This document shows positions 1 through 6,241 of a stretch of DNA of 11,758 bases, piece by piece (positions within the stretch are counted from its first letter, which is position 1; each line of letters begins with the position of its first letter). This DNA comes from Baffinella frigidus. Its lineage: Eukaryota > Cryptophyceae > Cryptomonadales > Baffinellaceae. Location: the NCBI GenBank assembly GCA_026770585.1, contig MU646332.1:1116327-1128084 (forward strand), given 5' to 3'. The translations under genes and the position numbers were made by a program. Below the pieces are notes generated by a model. That model had not been told where the DNA came from. It worked only from the letters and a program-made list of their open reading frames with translations, and ran no database searches.

Positions 1-70
1 TGAGGGTTGAGGGTTGAGGGTTGAGGGCTGATGGTTGAGGGCTGAGGGTTGAGGGTTGAGGGTTGAGGGC
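1..70 (+). repeat. Degenerate telomere-like array (GGGTTGA type)
   Basis: About nine heptamers of GGGTTGA with variants such as GGGCTGA and one GATGGTTGA. It is a one-base variant of the plant-type GGGTTTA telomere unit, with the G-rich strand on plus. The array begins at the window edge, so its full length is unknown. It is the first of several telomere-like islands in the window. Confidence 0.85.
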
Positions 71-238
71 TCCTGCCTGCGGCGGACGGTCATCCCTGGG
101 ATGATGAGAGGGACACGGTGGCCCTCATCCTCCAACCATCGACACTAGCCGCCGCCTTGCCTTCCACATGTCTACAGACAAGGCGGCGGACGGGCCAGCG
201 ATTTTGCGGTGTAGGGGGTAGGTGGGTGCTGGGTGTCC

Positions 239-358
239 GTTATTTGATTTGCGGTGGGTGCAGTGTGCGCGTTATTTTTTATTTGATTTTTTATGTGTGC
301 AGGGTGCACGTTATTTGTTATTTGATTTTTGGTGTGGGCAGGGTGCGCGTTATTTGAT
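239..358 (+). repeat. 39-bp imperfect tandem repeat, three copies
   Basis: Copies begin at 239 (a shortened 32-bp unit), 271 and 310 (39 bp each), and a partial fourth unit starts at 349. Each unit runs GTTATTTGTTATTTGATTTT, then a GT-rich stretch ending GGGTGCGC. The T-rich half alternates with the GC half. Open frames on both strands here arise from the repeat and show no protein family I recognise. Confidence 0.85.
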
Positions 359-558
359 AAGACCAACCCGACACTCCAGCCTCACGTATCTTCGTCTTAT
401 TCGTTATGACTCTCAGCCTAGAGACGAGTGATCCAAACGTCTATACGCCTCACGCATCGCACGAGATCAGAGTGAGGATCCCCTGGCATCACAGCGTGCA
501 GCTGCCAGCGTGAGAGACTGTTGCTGCTGGGCCGTGTGTGCGGGTGTGTCGCGGCCGG

Positions 559-577
559 CGCGGCCAGGCTGGCCGCG
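559..577. repeat. Perfect short inverted repeat (hairpin)
   Basis: CGCGGCCA at 559-566 and TGGCCGCG at 570-577 are exact reverse complements around the 3-base loop GGC. This would form a very stable GC hairpin in RNA or single-stranded DNA. The surrounding stretch, roughly 360-680, contains no gene I can support; the minus-strand frame at 418-669 is unrecognised. Confidence 0.7.
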
Positions 578-591
578 AGGACTTCAGAGAC

Positions 592-615
592 TCCTGGCTC
601 TGCCTCAGTCGGGTT
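592..615 (-). repeat. Dispersed 24-bp motif, copy 1
   Basis: Read on the minus strand this is AACCCGACTGAGGCAGAGCC followed by AGGA. It matches 11495-11518 on the plus strand at 23 of 24 positions, and a weaker relative (GGCAGAGCTAGGA core) sits at 837-860 at the edge of the foldback element. Read as protein, both long copies can encode NPTEAE(P/L)G. Whether it is a coding exon remnant or a transposon end cannot be decided from the sequence. Confidence 0.7.
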
Positions 616-681
616 GACTGGTCGTTTTCTCGCCAAACGTTGACGGATGTGTGCCACGAAACAGGGCAATCAACTTTGTTT

Positions 682-847
682 TGAGTCAGATTTCATCTCG
701 AAAGATAACTGAATCAGTTCCCTAACTAGCGTTTTTATCTAATTAGGAAGCCTAATAAAATTTACCATGCCCTAAGTACCCTCCTATTAAAAAGGCCTCT
801 ATTGACAAGGAACCAATTCAGTTACCTTCCGAGATGAGATTGACTCA
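682..847. mobile_element. AT-rich foldback element, MITE-like (166 bp)
   Basis: The left arm starts TGAGTCAGATTTCATCTCG and continues to AACTGAATCAGTTCC at about 720. The right arm, from about 808 to 847, is its imperfect reverse complement, ending GAGATGAGATTGACTCA. The arms are about 40 bp and pair with only a few mismatches and a small gap. The inside (about 720-808) is AT-rich compared with the GC-rich flanks. There is no open frame, so it would be non-autonomous. No clear target-site duplication is visible: the flanks are TTTGTTT on the left and GGCAGAG on the right. An older inverted-duplicated segment is the alternative. Confidence 0.7.
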
Positions 848-910
848 GGCAGAGCTAGGACTCTGAAAGCAAGGCGCGGGTGCAGGGCGGTTGCGGCGAA
901 GCTGCGCGAG

Positions 911-1120
911 ATGGGCGTGACGTGTCTCGTGCTGCGCGAGAGCACTGTGCCGCCCGCGCTGCTCGAGGCTCTTCAGGCACACACACCCCTCTCTCGCGCG
1001 AGACCCTTGTGGGGAAGGCCCTCGGGGCATATAACGAGGAGTTGCATTCCACAGGCTGCTCGAGGCTCTTCAGGCACACACACACCCTCAATCCTGGACC
1101 CTGAAGTATTCGCCCATTGA
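911..1120 (+). CDS. Unrecognised coding-like frame, fragment
   Basis: From the ATG at 911 the frame reads 69 residues to a stop, and it is also open upstream to at least 848. The best part reads AAKLREMGVTCLVLREST and then VPPALLEALQAHTP, an alternation of charged and hydrophobic residues typical of a beta-alpha unit in a globular protein. After about residue 30 it becomes repeat-derived, because a 29-bp segment is duplicated inside it. I do not recognise a family. It may be an exon remnant next to the foldback element, since the upstream part of the frame begins at the element's right end. Confidence is low, because GC-rich DNA also yields such frames by chance. Confidence 0.25.
   Translation: MGVTCLVLRESTVPPALLEALQAHTPLSRARPLWGRPSGHITRSCIPQAARGSSGTHTPSILDPEVFAH
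958..1083 (+). repeat. 29-bp direct repeat, 97 bp apart
   Basis: The segment at 958-986, which begins GCTGCTCGAGGCTCTTCAGG and continues into CACACACAC, recurs exactly at 1055-1083. A related pair, CTCTCGCGCGAGACCCTTGTG near 990 and CTCTCGCGCGCGAGAGCCTTGTG near 1193, suggests that a longer unit was duplicated and then diverged. The rest of 1090-1480 holds scattered CCCTGAA/CCCTAA words and a G11 run at 1339-1349, and no gene I can support. Confidence 0.8.
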
Positions 1121-1480
1121 ACCCTTAACCCTACAGCCTTGTGTGGCAGACCCTGAAGCCTACACCTGTGTGCGGCTGGCCGAGGGGCGCCCCTCTCGCG
1201 CGCGAGAGCCTTGTGCGGCGAGGGTGCTAGGCAGGATCGATGCGTTTTGGAACCCGGCGGTCGCCCTTGCGAGCCGCCCGTGTGGACCGCATTCTTATCC
1301 TATCCAGCAGGATGCATGCGTTTCTTTGGGAGTAAAGCGGGGGGGGGGGCGATGGCACGGGACAGACGAGCTCTAAACCCTGACCCCTAAGCCCTATATC
1401 AGGGTGCGGGAGTGCTGCCTGTGTTAGGCGTGTCCCTGCGCGATTCCCACCGCATCGCTAAGTGCGCCCCCACCCCTAAC

Positions 1481-1735
1481 ATCTCAACCCTAAACCCTCA
1501 ATCCTGAACCCCAAACGCTAAACTCTAAACTCTGAACTCTAAACCCTAAACTCTAAACCCTAGACCCTAAACCCTAAACCCTAAACCCTAAACCCTAAAC
1601 CCTACACCCTAAACCCTAAACCCTAAACAATAAACACTAAACACCAAACCCTAAACTCTAAACCCCAAACCCTAAACCCCAAACCCTGAACCCCAAACCC
1701 TGAACCCTAAACTCTGAACCCTAAACCGTCAACCC
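1481..1735 (-). repeat. Telomere-like CCCTAAA array, C-rich strand on plus
   Basis: Heptamers of CCCTAAA run through the segment. They are nearly perfect between about 1565 and 1628 and increasingly variable on both sides, with CCCCAAA, CTCTAAA, CCCTGAA and CACTAAA variants. The plant-type telomere is TTTAGGG, so the G-rich strand here is on minus. The decay on both sides shows an interstitial array and not a living chromosome end. Confidence 0.95.
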
Positions 1736-1823
1736 GCCCCTCCGCCATTACTCCCCCGGACAGGGCAGGGGGGGGGGCATCGTGTGCGTTTTACTTAGCA
1801 TGACGGAAAGGTGAGGTAGTCTG

Positions 1824-2447
1824 ATGAAAGGTCAGGATCAGTACAGGGGGAGACGTGCGGGCAGACGCTCGAGAACCCCTGGTAGAGGAGAGAAAGAGAG
1901 AGAGAGAGAGGGTGGTAGAGAGAGAGAGAGAGAGAGAGAGGAGGGCGGTAGGAGAGGAGAGAGAAGGGGAGAGGGTCAGACGGCGGTAGGGGGGGGGACA
2001 CACCCTGCCACTGCCTCGCAACTACGCGGGTCTGATATAGCACGCCCACTTGCACCCTCCCTAGCGTCGTTGCGTGGCATCTGTTGCATCGCTGCTGGGC
2101 CAGTCCTAGACCCATCAACCGTTGAAGATGATCCTGCGGTGTTGGTTGCGTTGGCTGGCCCCGTGGCAGAAGGGCGTTACCGAGGGATGCAACCCTGATG
2201 CGGTCCTCCTGATGTAGCCGTTATTGCAGCTATTGGAGGTGCTAGAGCTATCAGAGCAGTTGGAGCGTACCGCCTGATGTTAACCCGATCGCTTGTTCGC
2301 AGAGCACTTCACGCCCCCGTCGCGGCAGGCTGGGCGCAGCTCTCCAACCACCACATCTCGCGCCACACTGCGCGCGTCGCCCCTGTCTCGAGGTTCGTCT
2401 TTTCTCCCCATCACACAGGCGCCCCTTGCTTTGAGGCCTGGCACTGA
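1824..2447 (+). pseudogene. Broken frame resembling the C-terminal part of an M41-like peptidase
   Basis: The first part is the GA tract and encodes nothing meaningful. From about 2040 the frame looks like protein: ICCIAAGPVLDPSTVEDDP, then LVALAGPVAEGRYRG, then an in-frame TGA at 2196-2198. The same frame then continues for 82 codons, through DVAVIAAIGGARAIRAV and LTRSLVRRALHAP, to a TGA at 2445. The AGPVAE word followed by RYRG, then an Asp-containing helix, resembles the region after the HExxH helix in FtsH/M41-like zinc peptidases. No HExxH is visible, so only this part could survive here. What is seen is one frame broken by one stop; the family is an inference. An alternative is an exon end plus intron. 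Confidence 0.3.
1886..1976 (+). repeat. GA microsatellite (polypurine tract)
   Basis: A GAGAGA tract broken by a few GGTGGT and GGAGGGCGG interruptions. It is followed at 1987-1995 by a G run. The complementary polypyrimidine tract lies 640 bp downstream at 2614-2813, so a transcript across both could fold back on itself. Frames through the tract encode only Arg/Glu or Leu/Ser repeats and are not genes. Confidence 0.9.
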
Positions 2448-2458
2448 ATCCTGGCACA

Positions 2459-2550
2459 TTGGTGGAGGTTGTTGGAGGTTGTCGGAGGTTGGTGGAGGTT
2501 GTTGGAGGTTTGTGGAGGTTGGTTGGTGGACGTTTTTGGACGTTGGTGGA
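2459..2550 (+). repeat. 10-bp minisatellite (GGTGGAGGTT type)
   Basis: Six consecutive 10-bp units from 2461: GGTGGAGGTT, GTTGGAGGTT, GTCGGAGGTT, GGTGGAGGTT, GTTGGAGGTT, TGTGGAGGTT. Three looser units follow (CGTTTTTGGA, CGTTGGTGGA). It ends directly at a perfect GTAAGT. A 10-bp unit is not a multiple of three, so its long frames are incidental. Confidence 0.9.
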
Positions 2551-2551
2551 G

Positions 2552-2830
2552 GTAAGTCGTACCCGAGGTTGGTCGTCACCCCCCCCCCCCGACCTTGCCT
2601 CTCCGATCGTCGTCTCGCACTCTCTCTCTCTCTCGCTATCTCTCTCGCTCGATCGCTCTCACTCTCTCAATCTCACTCTCTCGCTCTCTCGCTCTCGCTC
2701 TCGCTCTCGCTCTCGCTCTCTCTACTGCACTCTCTCTCTCGCTCTCTCTCGCTCTCGCTCTCACTCTCGCTCGCTCTCGTTCTCGCTCTCGCTCTCTCTC
2801 TCACTCTCACTCGCTGTCTTTCATCGGCAG
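2552..2830 (+). other. Possible intron with a CT microsatellite as polypyrimidine tract
   Basis: GGAG is followed by GTAAGT at 2552, a perfect 5' splice donor. At 2814-2830 the sequence GTCTTTCATCGGCAG is a good 3' acceptor, and a 200-bp pyrimidine tract lies just before it. The enclosed 279 bp would be a GT-AG intron. The proposed exons on each side (the minisatellite and a short GC-rich stretch) have no recognised protein, so this could be coincidence. Confidence 0.3.
2614..2813 (+). repeat. CT/TCTCGC microsatellite (polypyrimidine tract)
   Basis: About 200 bp of CTCTCT with frequent CGCTCT and ACTCT interruptions, preceded by a C12 run at 2579-2590. The frames through it encode Ser/Leu/Arg repeats in three phases and are not genes. 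From 2830 to 3020 I see no feature beyond short direct echoes of the words TCCTGCACTAA and GGATTCC. Confidence 0.95.
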
Positions 2831-3242
2831 GCGTCAGGGCCGAGGGCCGCATCGTGTTGCGTTCCTCTCCGCTCCATGAATCGCACACGCTCATCCGCCG
2901 GCCTCACCCAACGAACCTGACGATACGCATCCGGGATTCCTGCACTAAAGCATGAATCCAGGATTCCACATGCATCTGGAATTCCCACACTAAATCCCGC
3001 GCGCGGTGCGTCTGCGTCAAACTCAGCAAAACCCCTGAAGCACTAAGATTCCTGCACTAACGCCTTCTCGCGATGCAGAGGATGGTCGGACCCAGCGCTT
3101 GCCTCTCGAGGGTTGTCTGCACCTCCGATGGATAGCCTCGCCGCCGTGGCATTCTCCCCGGACGTACCGCCCTCTGCTGACCCCCCCTCGCTCTGGTGGC
3201 ACCCTGCTCCGGGGTGCGCTTCTGCTCCCAAGCGGAATACCA

Positions 3243-3513
3243 GGGGGGGGGAGGGGGGAGAGGGGGGAGATGGGAGAGAGAGAGGAGAGGGGGGCGAGGG
3301 GGGTGAGGTCAATGGAGGAATCGGCTCTAGTGGGGCAGGTGATCTGTGGGGAAAGTGGAAAGATGACCAGGCATGGGAGCGTGGTGGGCATCCTCAAAGT
3401 GGAAGGGGAGGGGGATGGGGCGAGTCGGAGGGGGGGTTAGACGTGGAATCGGGTACGTGGGGCGCGGGGGGGGCGGAGGTGACGGTGGTGTGCTGCGGGG
3501 AGGGGGGGGGGGT
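3243..3513 (+). repeat. Polypurine and G-run region
   Basis: The stretch 3243-3306 is almost purely G and A, with several runs of six to eight G. A second cluster with runs of 7 to 10 G lies at 3459-3513. Both are G-quadruplex candidates. Long frames cross the region (3113-3574 plus, 3023-3397 minus), but they are Gly/Glu- or Pro/Ser-rich and follow base composition, so I do not call them genes. Confidence 0.75.
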
Positions 3514-3575
3514 GGCCATGTTGCTCAGAACGCGGGTACCTTTGTGCCGCCCACCCACACTATTTTCGAGTTGAA

Positions 3576-3682
3576 ACCGTGAACCGTGAATACTGAATCC
3601 CGAGCCCTACTCCCCAAACCCCGAACGCTGAACCCTGAGCCCTGAACACTAACCTGAACACTGCACTCTGACCCATGAACAC
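3576..3682 (-). repeat. Strongly degenerate telomere-like island (C-rich)
   Basis: Words such as GTGAACCGTGAATACTGAA, CCCCAAACCCCGAACGCTGAA and CCCTGAGCCCTGAACACT are spaced about seven bases apart. They look like a CCCTAAA array decayed by C/T and A/G changes. Orientation matches the array at 1481-1735. Confidence 0.65.
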
Positions 3683-3757
3683 CAACCATGTTGCTCCTCT
3701 CATCCTCGTTCGGCCAATGGTTGTGTGTTGCTTTTTCGTGTGTTCACCTGATCTGCG

Positions 3758-4504
3758 ATGTTCAGAGTACCGCTACTGTACACTGGAACCCTGCTTTATC
3801 GTATGTATCGAAGAAGGGCTAGTTGCGTGTTCGTGGACGGGAGTCTCAGCTGCCGCACGCTCAGCAATAAGGCGCACAAATCACTGACACGTGCGTGCAC
3901 ACGCCTCCTACTGTACACTGGAACCCTGCTTTATCGTATGTATCGAAGAAGGGCTAGTTGCGTGTTCGTGGACGGGAGTCTCAGCTGCCGCACGCTCAGC
4001 AATAGGGCGCACAAATCACTGACACGTGCGTGCACACGCCTCCCTTGTTCGCAGGTGAGCACGTGCTTCCGGCGGCTGTCCAACGCGCGCGCATCCTCCC
4101 TCGTCCTCCCGGGCGGCGGAACAACGCTCCTCGCCCTCGCGCTCCTCATCGAGCACCGCGCCACGGCCCTCGAGCGACGCGCCATGCGCGCCCATCCTAC
4201 ACGACCTGGAGACGGTGGAAGAAACTTAAGCGGAACCGAAGGTGGCGGTGCCGGCGGCGCAGGGGTGGAGTGTCCTCAACCACACGGAATATCCTCTGAG
4301 TATGGCGGGCGGGGCGCGTCGTCCTTGGAGGACGCAGGGGGGGCGGCGGGGTGGAGCGTGGATCTGGAGGAGGCGGAGGGGATGCGTGCGGTGGCGTCGG
4401 CGCTGCGCGCGGCTGTCTCTACTGCCTCTCGGAACCTGGTCCTCTCACCCTTACGTTTGCTGTTCATATATGCGCGATTTGTTGCGTGTGTGCAGAATAT
4501 GTAG
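3758..4504 (+). CDS. Chaperonin (Cpn60/TCP-1)-like fragment behind a duplicated leader
   Basis: This is a 248-codon frame from the ATG at 3758. Residues about 6-95 are the 45-residue duplication, Arg-rich and unrecognised. From about residue 100 the frame reads ASSLVLPGGGTTLLALALL, and at about 205-225 it reads LEEAEGMRAVASALRAAV. In Cpn60/TCP-1 proteins a PGGG motif followed by a short helix, and then an AMRAxAxAL-like helix, forms the hinge into the second equatorial half. Here about 70 glycine-rich residues separate the two, much more than in a canonical chaperonin; divergent BBS-type members do carry insertions. A frameshift is possible upstream: AAVQRAR in the +1 frame fits the family better. 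ATP-binding parts are missing, so it is a fragment or pseudogene. Antisense frames here look like shadows. Confidence 0.33.
   Translation: MFRVPLLYTGTLLYRMYRRRASCVFVDGSLSCRTLSNKAHKSLTRACTRLLLYTGTLLYRMYRRRASCVFVDGSLSCRTLSNRAHKSLTRACTRLPCSQVSTCFRRLSNARASSLVLPGGGTTLLALALLIEHRATALERRAMRAHPTRPGDGGRNLSGTEGGGAGGAGVECPQPHGISSEYGGRGASSLEDAGGAAGWSVDLEEAEGMRAVASALRAAVSTASRNLVLSPLRLLFIYARFVACVQNM
3773..4042 (+). repeat. 135-bp tandem duplication, one mismatch
   Basis: Copy 1 is 3773-3907 and copy 2 is 3908-4042. They differ at a single base in the word CAGCAATARGGC (A in copy 1, G in copy 2). The near identity implies a recent event or active homogenisation. The unit length is 45 codons, so a frame through it stays open. 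The second copy runs directly into CTTGTTCGCAG, an acceptor-like sequence. Confidence 0.95.
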
Positions 4505-4582
4505 TGCCCCCCGCATATATGTTGTGCGCGAGGCTGTTGCTGCTGCCTCTCACAACATGGTCCTCCCCCTCTCGCTTGCTGT
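4404..4582 (+). repeat. Diverged direct repeat of about 60 bp, offset 119-121
   Basis: The stretch at 4404-4463 (GGCTGTCTCTACTGCCTCTC... TTTGCTGT) is echoed at 4525-4582 (GGCTGTTGCTGCTGCCTCTC... CTTGCTGT). The first copy overlaps the end of the chaperonin-like helix (LRAAVSTASRN), and the second can encode a related REAVAAASHNMV. The offset is not a multiple of three, so both cannot sit in one unspliced frame. A duplicated exon end, or decay after duplication, are both possible. Confidence 0.6.
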
Positions 4583-4764
4583 ACCTGGGCATCACCCTCT
4601 TGCCGGATGTACCTCAGTCGATGAAGTCTCTCGTTTTCTGTACCCCGATCGATGAGACCCCGTCCGGCGAGTGATTCGTTTAGGGTTTCGAGTTTACGAT
4701 TTACGGTTCCCATGCAGAATTTGGGGTAGGCCCTCCAAATCGCGGAGACCGGTCACGCTAGTGA

Positions 4765-5009
4765 GGGGTCACGAAAGTGGGGGGGGTGCGTCGTACAGTG
4801 AAGCAACGCGAGGTGGTGGAGGGGGGTCGTGGCCCGGCTGACTTGTCTCCCCCGCTACCCTAAAACTGAAACCCTAAAACGCTACCCTAAACCTGAAACC
4901 CTAAACCCCGGAACCTTAATTTCGGGGTCATCAGAGTGGGGGTGGTGTTTAGAGTGACGTACTGAGAGGTTGAGCAGGGGGGGCGGTTGTCGTGTCTGCC
5001 CCGCTACCC
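4765..5009 (+). repeat. Diverged direct repeat of about 90 bp, two copies
   Basis: Copy 1 (4765-4860) and copy 2 (4924-5009) share the order GGGGTCA, AGTGGGGG, GGTGG/GTGACG, a G run, GTCGTG..., CTGNCTCCCCGCTACCC. Each copy ends where C-rich telomere-like heptamers begin. The unit is therefore a unique core plus a telomere-like tail, the same design as the repeat at 5188-5573. No gene is seen here. Confidence 0.65.
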
Positions 5010-5150
5010 CCAACCCCAACCCCCAACCCCTAAACCTTAAATTCTAAACCCTCAACCCCAAACCCCAAACCCCAAACCCCAAACCCCAAACCCCAAACCC
5101 CAAACCCCACACCCGAAAACCTCAAATCTCAACCCTAAACCCTAACCGTA
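4853..5150 (-). repeat. C-rich telomere-like DNA with a (CCCCAAA)n block
   Basis: CCCTAAA and CCTGAAA heptamers occupy 4856-4920 and 5005-5150, interrupted by the second copy of the 90-bp core. Between about 5053 and 5109 there are roughly eight uninterrupted CCCCAAA units. That block is homogeneous for a variant heptamer, so it was probably amplified locally after the variant arose. Confidence 0.85.
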
Positions 5151-5187
5151 GGGGCAGGATGTGCGGGAGGTGGACGCCCGCACAGAA

Positions 5188-5573
5188 GCGCTCGAGAGAG
5201 CACTCGCACCCCACGCTGGTCCGCCACCATCCTCTACTTACCCCACACCCTAAATCCCAACCCCGAAACCCGAAACTCTCCCCCTGTCTGGGCGCTAGAG
5301 AGAGAGAGCACTCGCGCCCCACGCCGGTCTGCCACGATCCACCCTGAACCCTGAACCCTAAACCCTAAACCCTGACCCCTAACCTTTAAATCCTCGCCCT
5401 GTCTGGGCGCTAGAGAGAGCACTCGCGCCCCACGCTGGTCCGCCAACATCCTGTACATACCCTCATCCCTAAACCCCAACCCCGATACCCGAAACCCTCG
5501 CCCTGCCTGGGCGCTAGAGAGAGAGCACTCGCGCCCCACGCTGGTCCACCACCATCCTCTACTTACCCACTTG
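5188..5573 (+). repeat. Composite tandem repeat: fixed core plus telomere-like spacer
   Basis: Four units start at 5188, 5292, 5407 and 5511, spaced 104, 115 and 104 bp. The core begins GCGCTAGAGAGAGCACTCGC and continues GCCCCACGCTGGTCCGCCACCATCCT. After the core, units 1 to 3 carry 40-60 bp of CCCTAAA-like variants and then CTCGCCCTGTCTGG. Unit 4 lacks the tail and runs into unique sequence. A core fragment, ACTCGCGCCCCACACCATC, recurs at about 5638. Minus-strand frames here repeat the peptide MGRECSLSLAPRQGE in each unit, which reflects the DNA repeat and not a gene. Confidence 0.9.
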
Positions 5574-5753
5574 AAATTGACTTTGGTCGGAAATTTGACG
5601 TTGGTCGAATCGGCTCAAAGAACAGAGTAGATGGGGACTCGCGCCCCACACCATCAGCATCCGCCATGCCCCGCGTACACCAGTGTGAGGTCTGCCTGGC
5701 TGGTGCAAGTCTGTGTGGATCAGTTGACGTCCTGGTTTTGAAATTATTGCCTC

Positions 5754-5781
5754 GTAGTCCACTGTGTGTAGTCCACTGTGT
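5754..5781 (+). repeat. 14-bp tandem duplication
   Basis: GTAGTCCACTGTGT at 5754-5767 is repeated exactly at 5768-5781. It sits in a 370-bp stretch (5575-5940) with no supported gene; frames exist on both strands but none has a recognisable motif. Confidence 0.85.
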
Positions 5782-5941
5782 GTACCGCAGATCTCCTCCT
5801 CAGTGTCCCTCCCCCCCAAATCCAGCGAGGGGGGGGGATAATCAGGTTATGCGTAATGTGATCAGGTTACGAGTGCTGTCTAACCGCATCTCCCCGCGGG
5901 TGTCCAGGAGGGTAGATACAAGGCTCCCTGGAAAACGGTTT

Positions 5942-6241
5942 TCAAACTCCCATGGCGCCAGGCCGGTCCACCAGAATCATCTCGGTGATGAGATGGATCC
6001 CGACCAGTTGGTCGTCAATAAATAACTCTCTCTCTCTCTTCAGGAGACGCAGCATCACTCGGCGCAGCGCTCCGCGCCCTCGCCACCTCCTCCTCTGCCC
6101 CGCGCCCCATCGCACCACTCCCTGTAGATCTCCACGGAGGTCCCGTTGGAGATGGCAAGGACTCGCGGGGATTGGGCGGGGAGGATTGCTGGGATGACGT
6201 TGATGGCAGCCTTGGCGCGATCCAGGTTCGTGAACCCCCAC
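5942..6241 (-). CDS. Unrecognised minus-strand coding-like frame
   Basis: The frame runs to a TGA at 5942. Its C-terminal end is coding-like: ERELFIDDQLVGIHLITEM, then ILVDRPGAMGV, with normal hydrophobic/charged alternation. Its N-terminal half overlaps a copy of the module array in a different phase and is not meaningful. On the plus strand the same place carries a CT tract and TTCAG at 6022-6043, an acceptor-like signal, so the coding strand is uncertain. It could be the tail of the decayed module gene that lies just upstream on minus. No family is recognised. Confidence 0.2.
   Translation of the reverse strand: MGVHEPGSRQGCHQRHPSNPPRPIPASPCHLQRDLRGDLQGVVRWGAGQRRRWRGRGALRRVMLRLLKRERELFIDDQLVGIHLITEMILVDRPGAMGV

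Noticed and set aside
172-366. Minus-strand frame with repeated NNxHPAHTKNQI peptides
   Set aside because: It is the translation of the 39-bp DNA repeats, and composition follows the repeat unit.
1143-1376. 77-codon frame from a GTG with a G11 run at the end
   Set aside because: Composition is that of GC-rich DNA, it has no motif, and it contains echoes of the nearby CTCTCGCGCG repeat.
1481-1735. CRISPR array or living chromosome end
   Set aside because: The repeats are seven-base telomere-like units without spacers, and unrelated DNA continues on both sides.
2293-2955. Long plus-strand frames rich in Ser/Leu/Arg over the CT tract
   Set aside because: Three overlapping phases are all open because the CT microsatellite has no stop codons; no protein signal exists outside it.
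3023-3574. Overlapping frames on both strands in the G-rich region
   Set aside because: They are Gly/Glu- or Pro/Ser-rich, follow the polypurine tracts, and contain no recognised motif.
4276-4713. 145-codon ATG frame on minus opposite the chaperonin-like segment
   Set aside because: It has no recognised motif, and its Ala/Arg-rich half is antisense to the better plus-strand frame. It is kept as a possibility only.
5122-5539. Minus-strand frames repeating MGRECSLSLAPRQGE
   Set aside because: The peptide repeat matches the DNA repeat core exactly and there is no independent coding signal.
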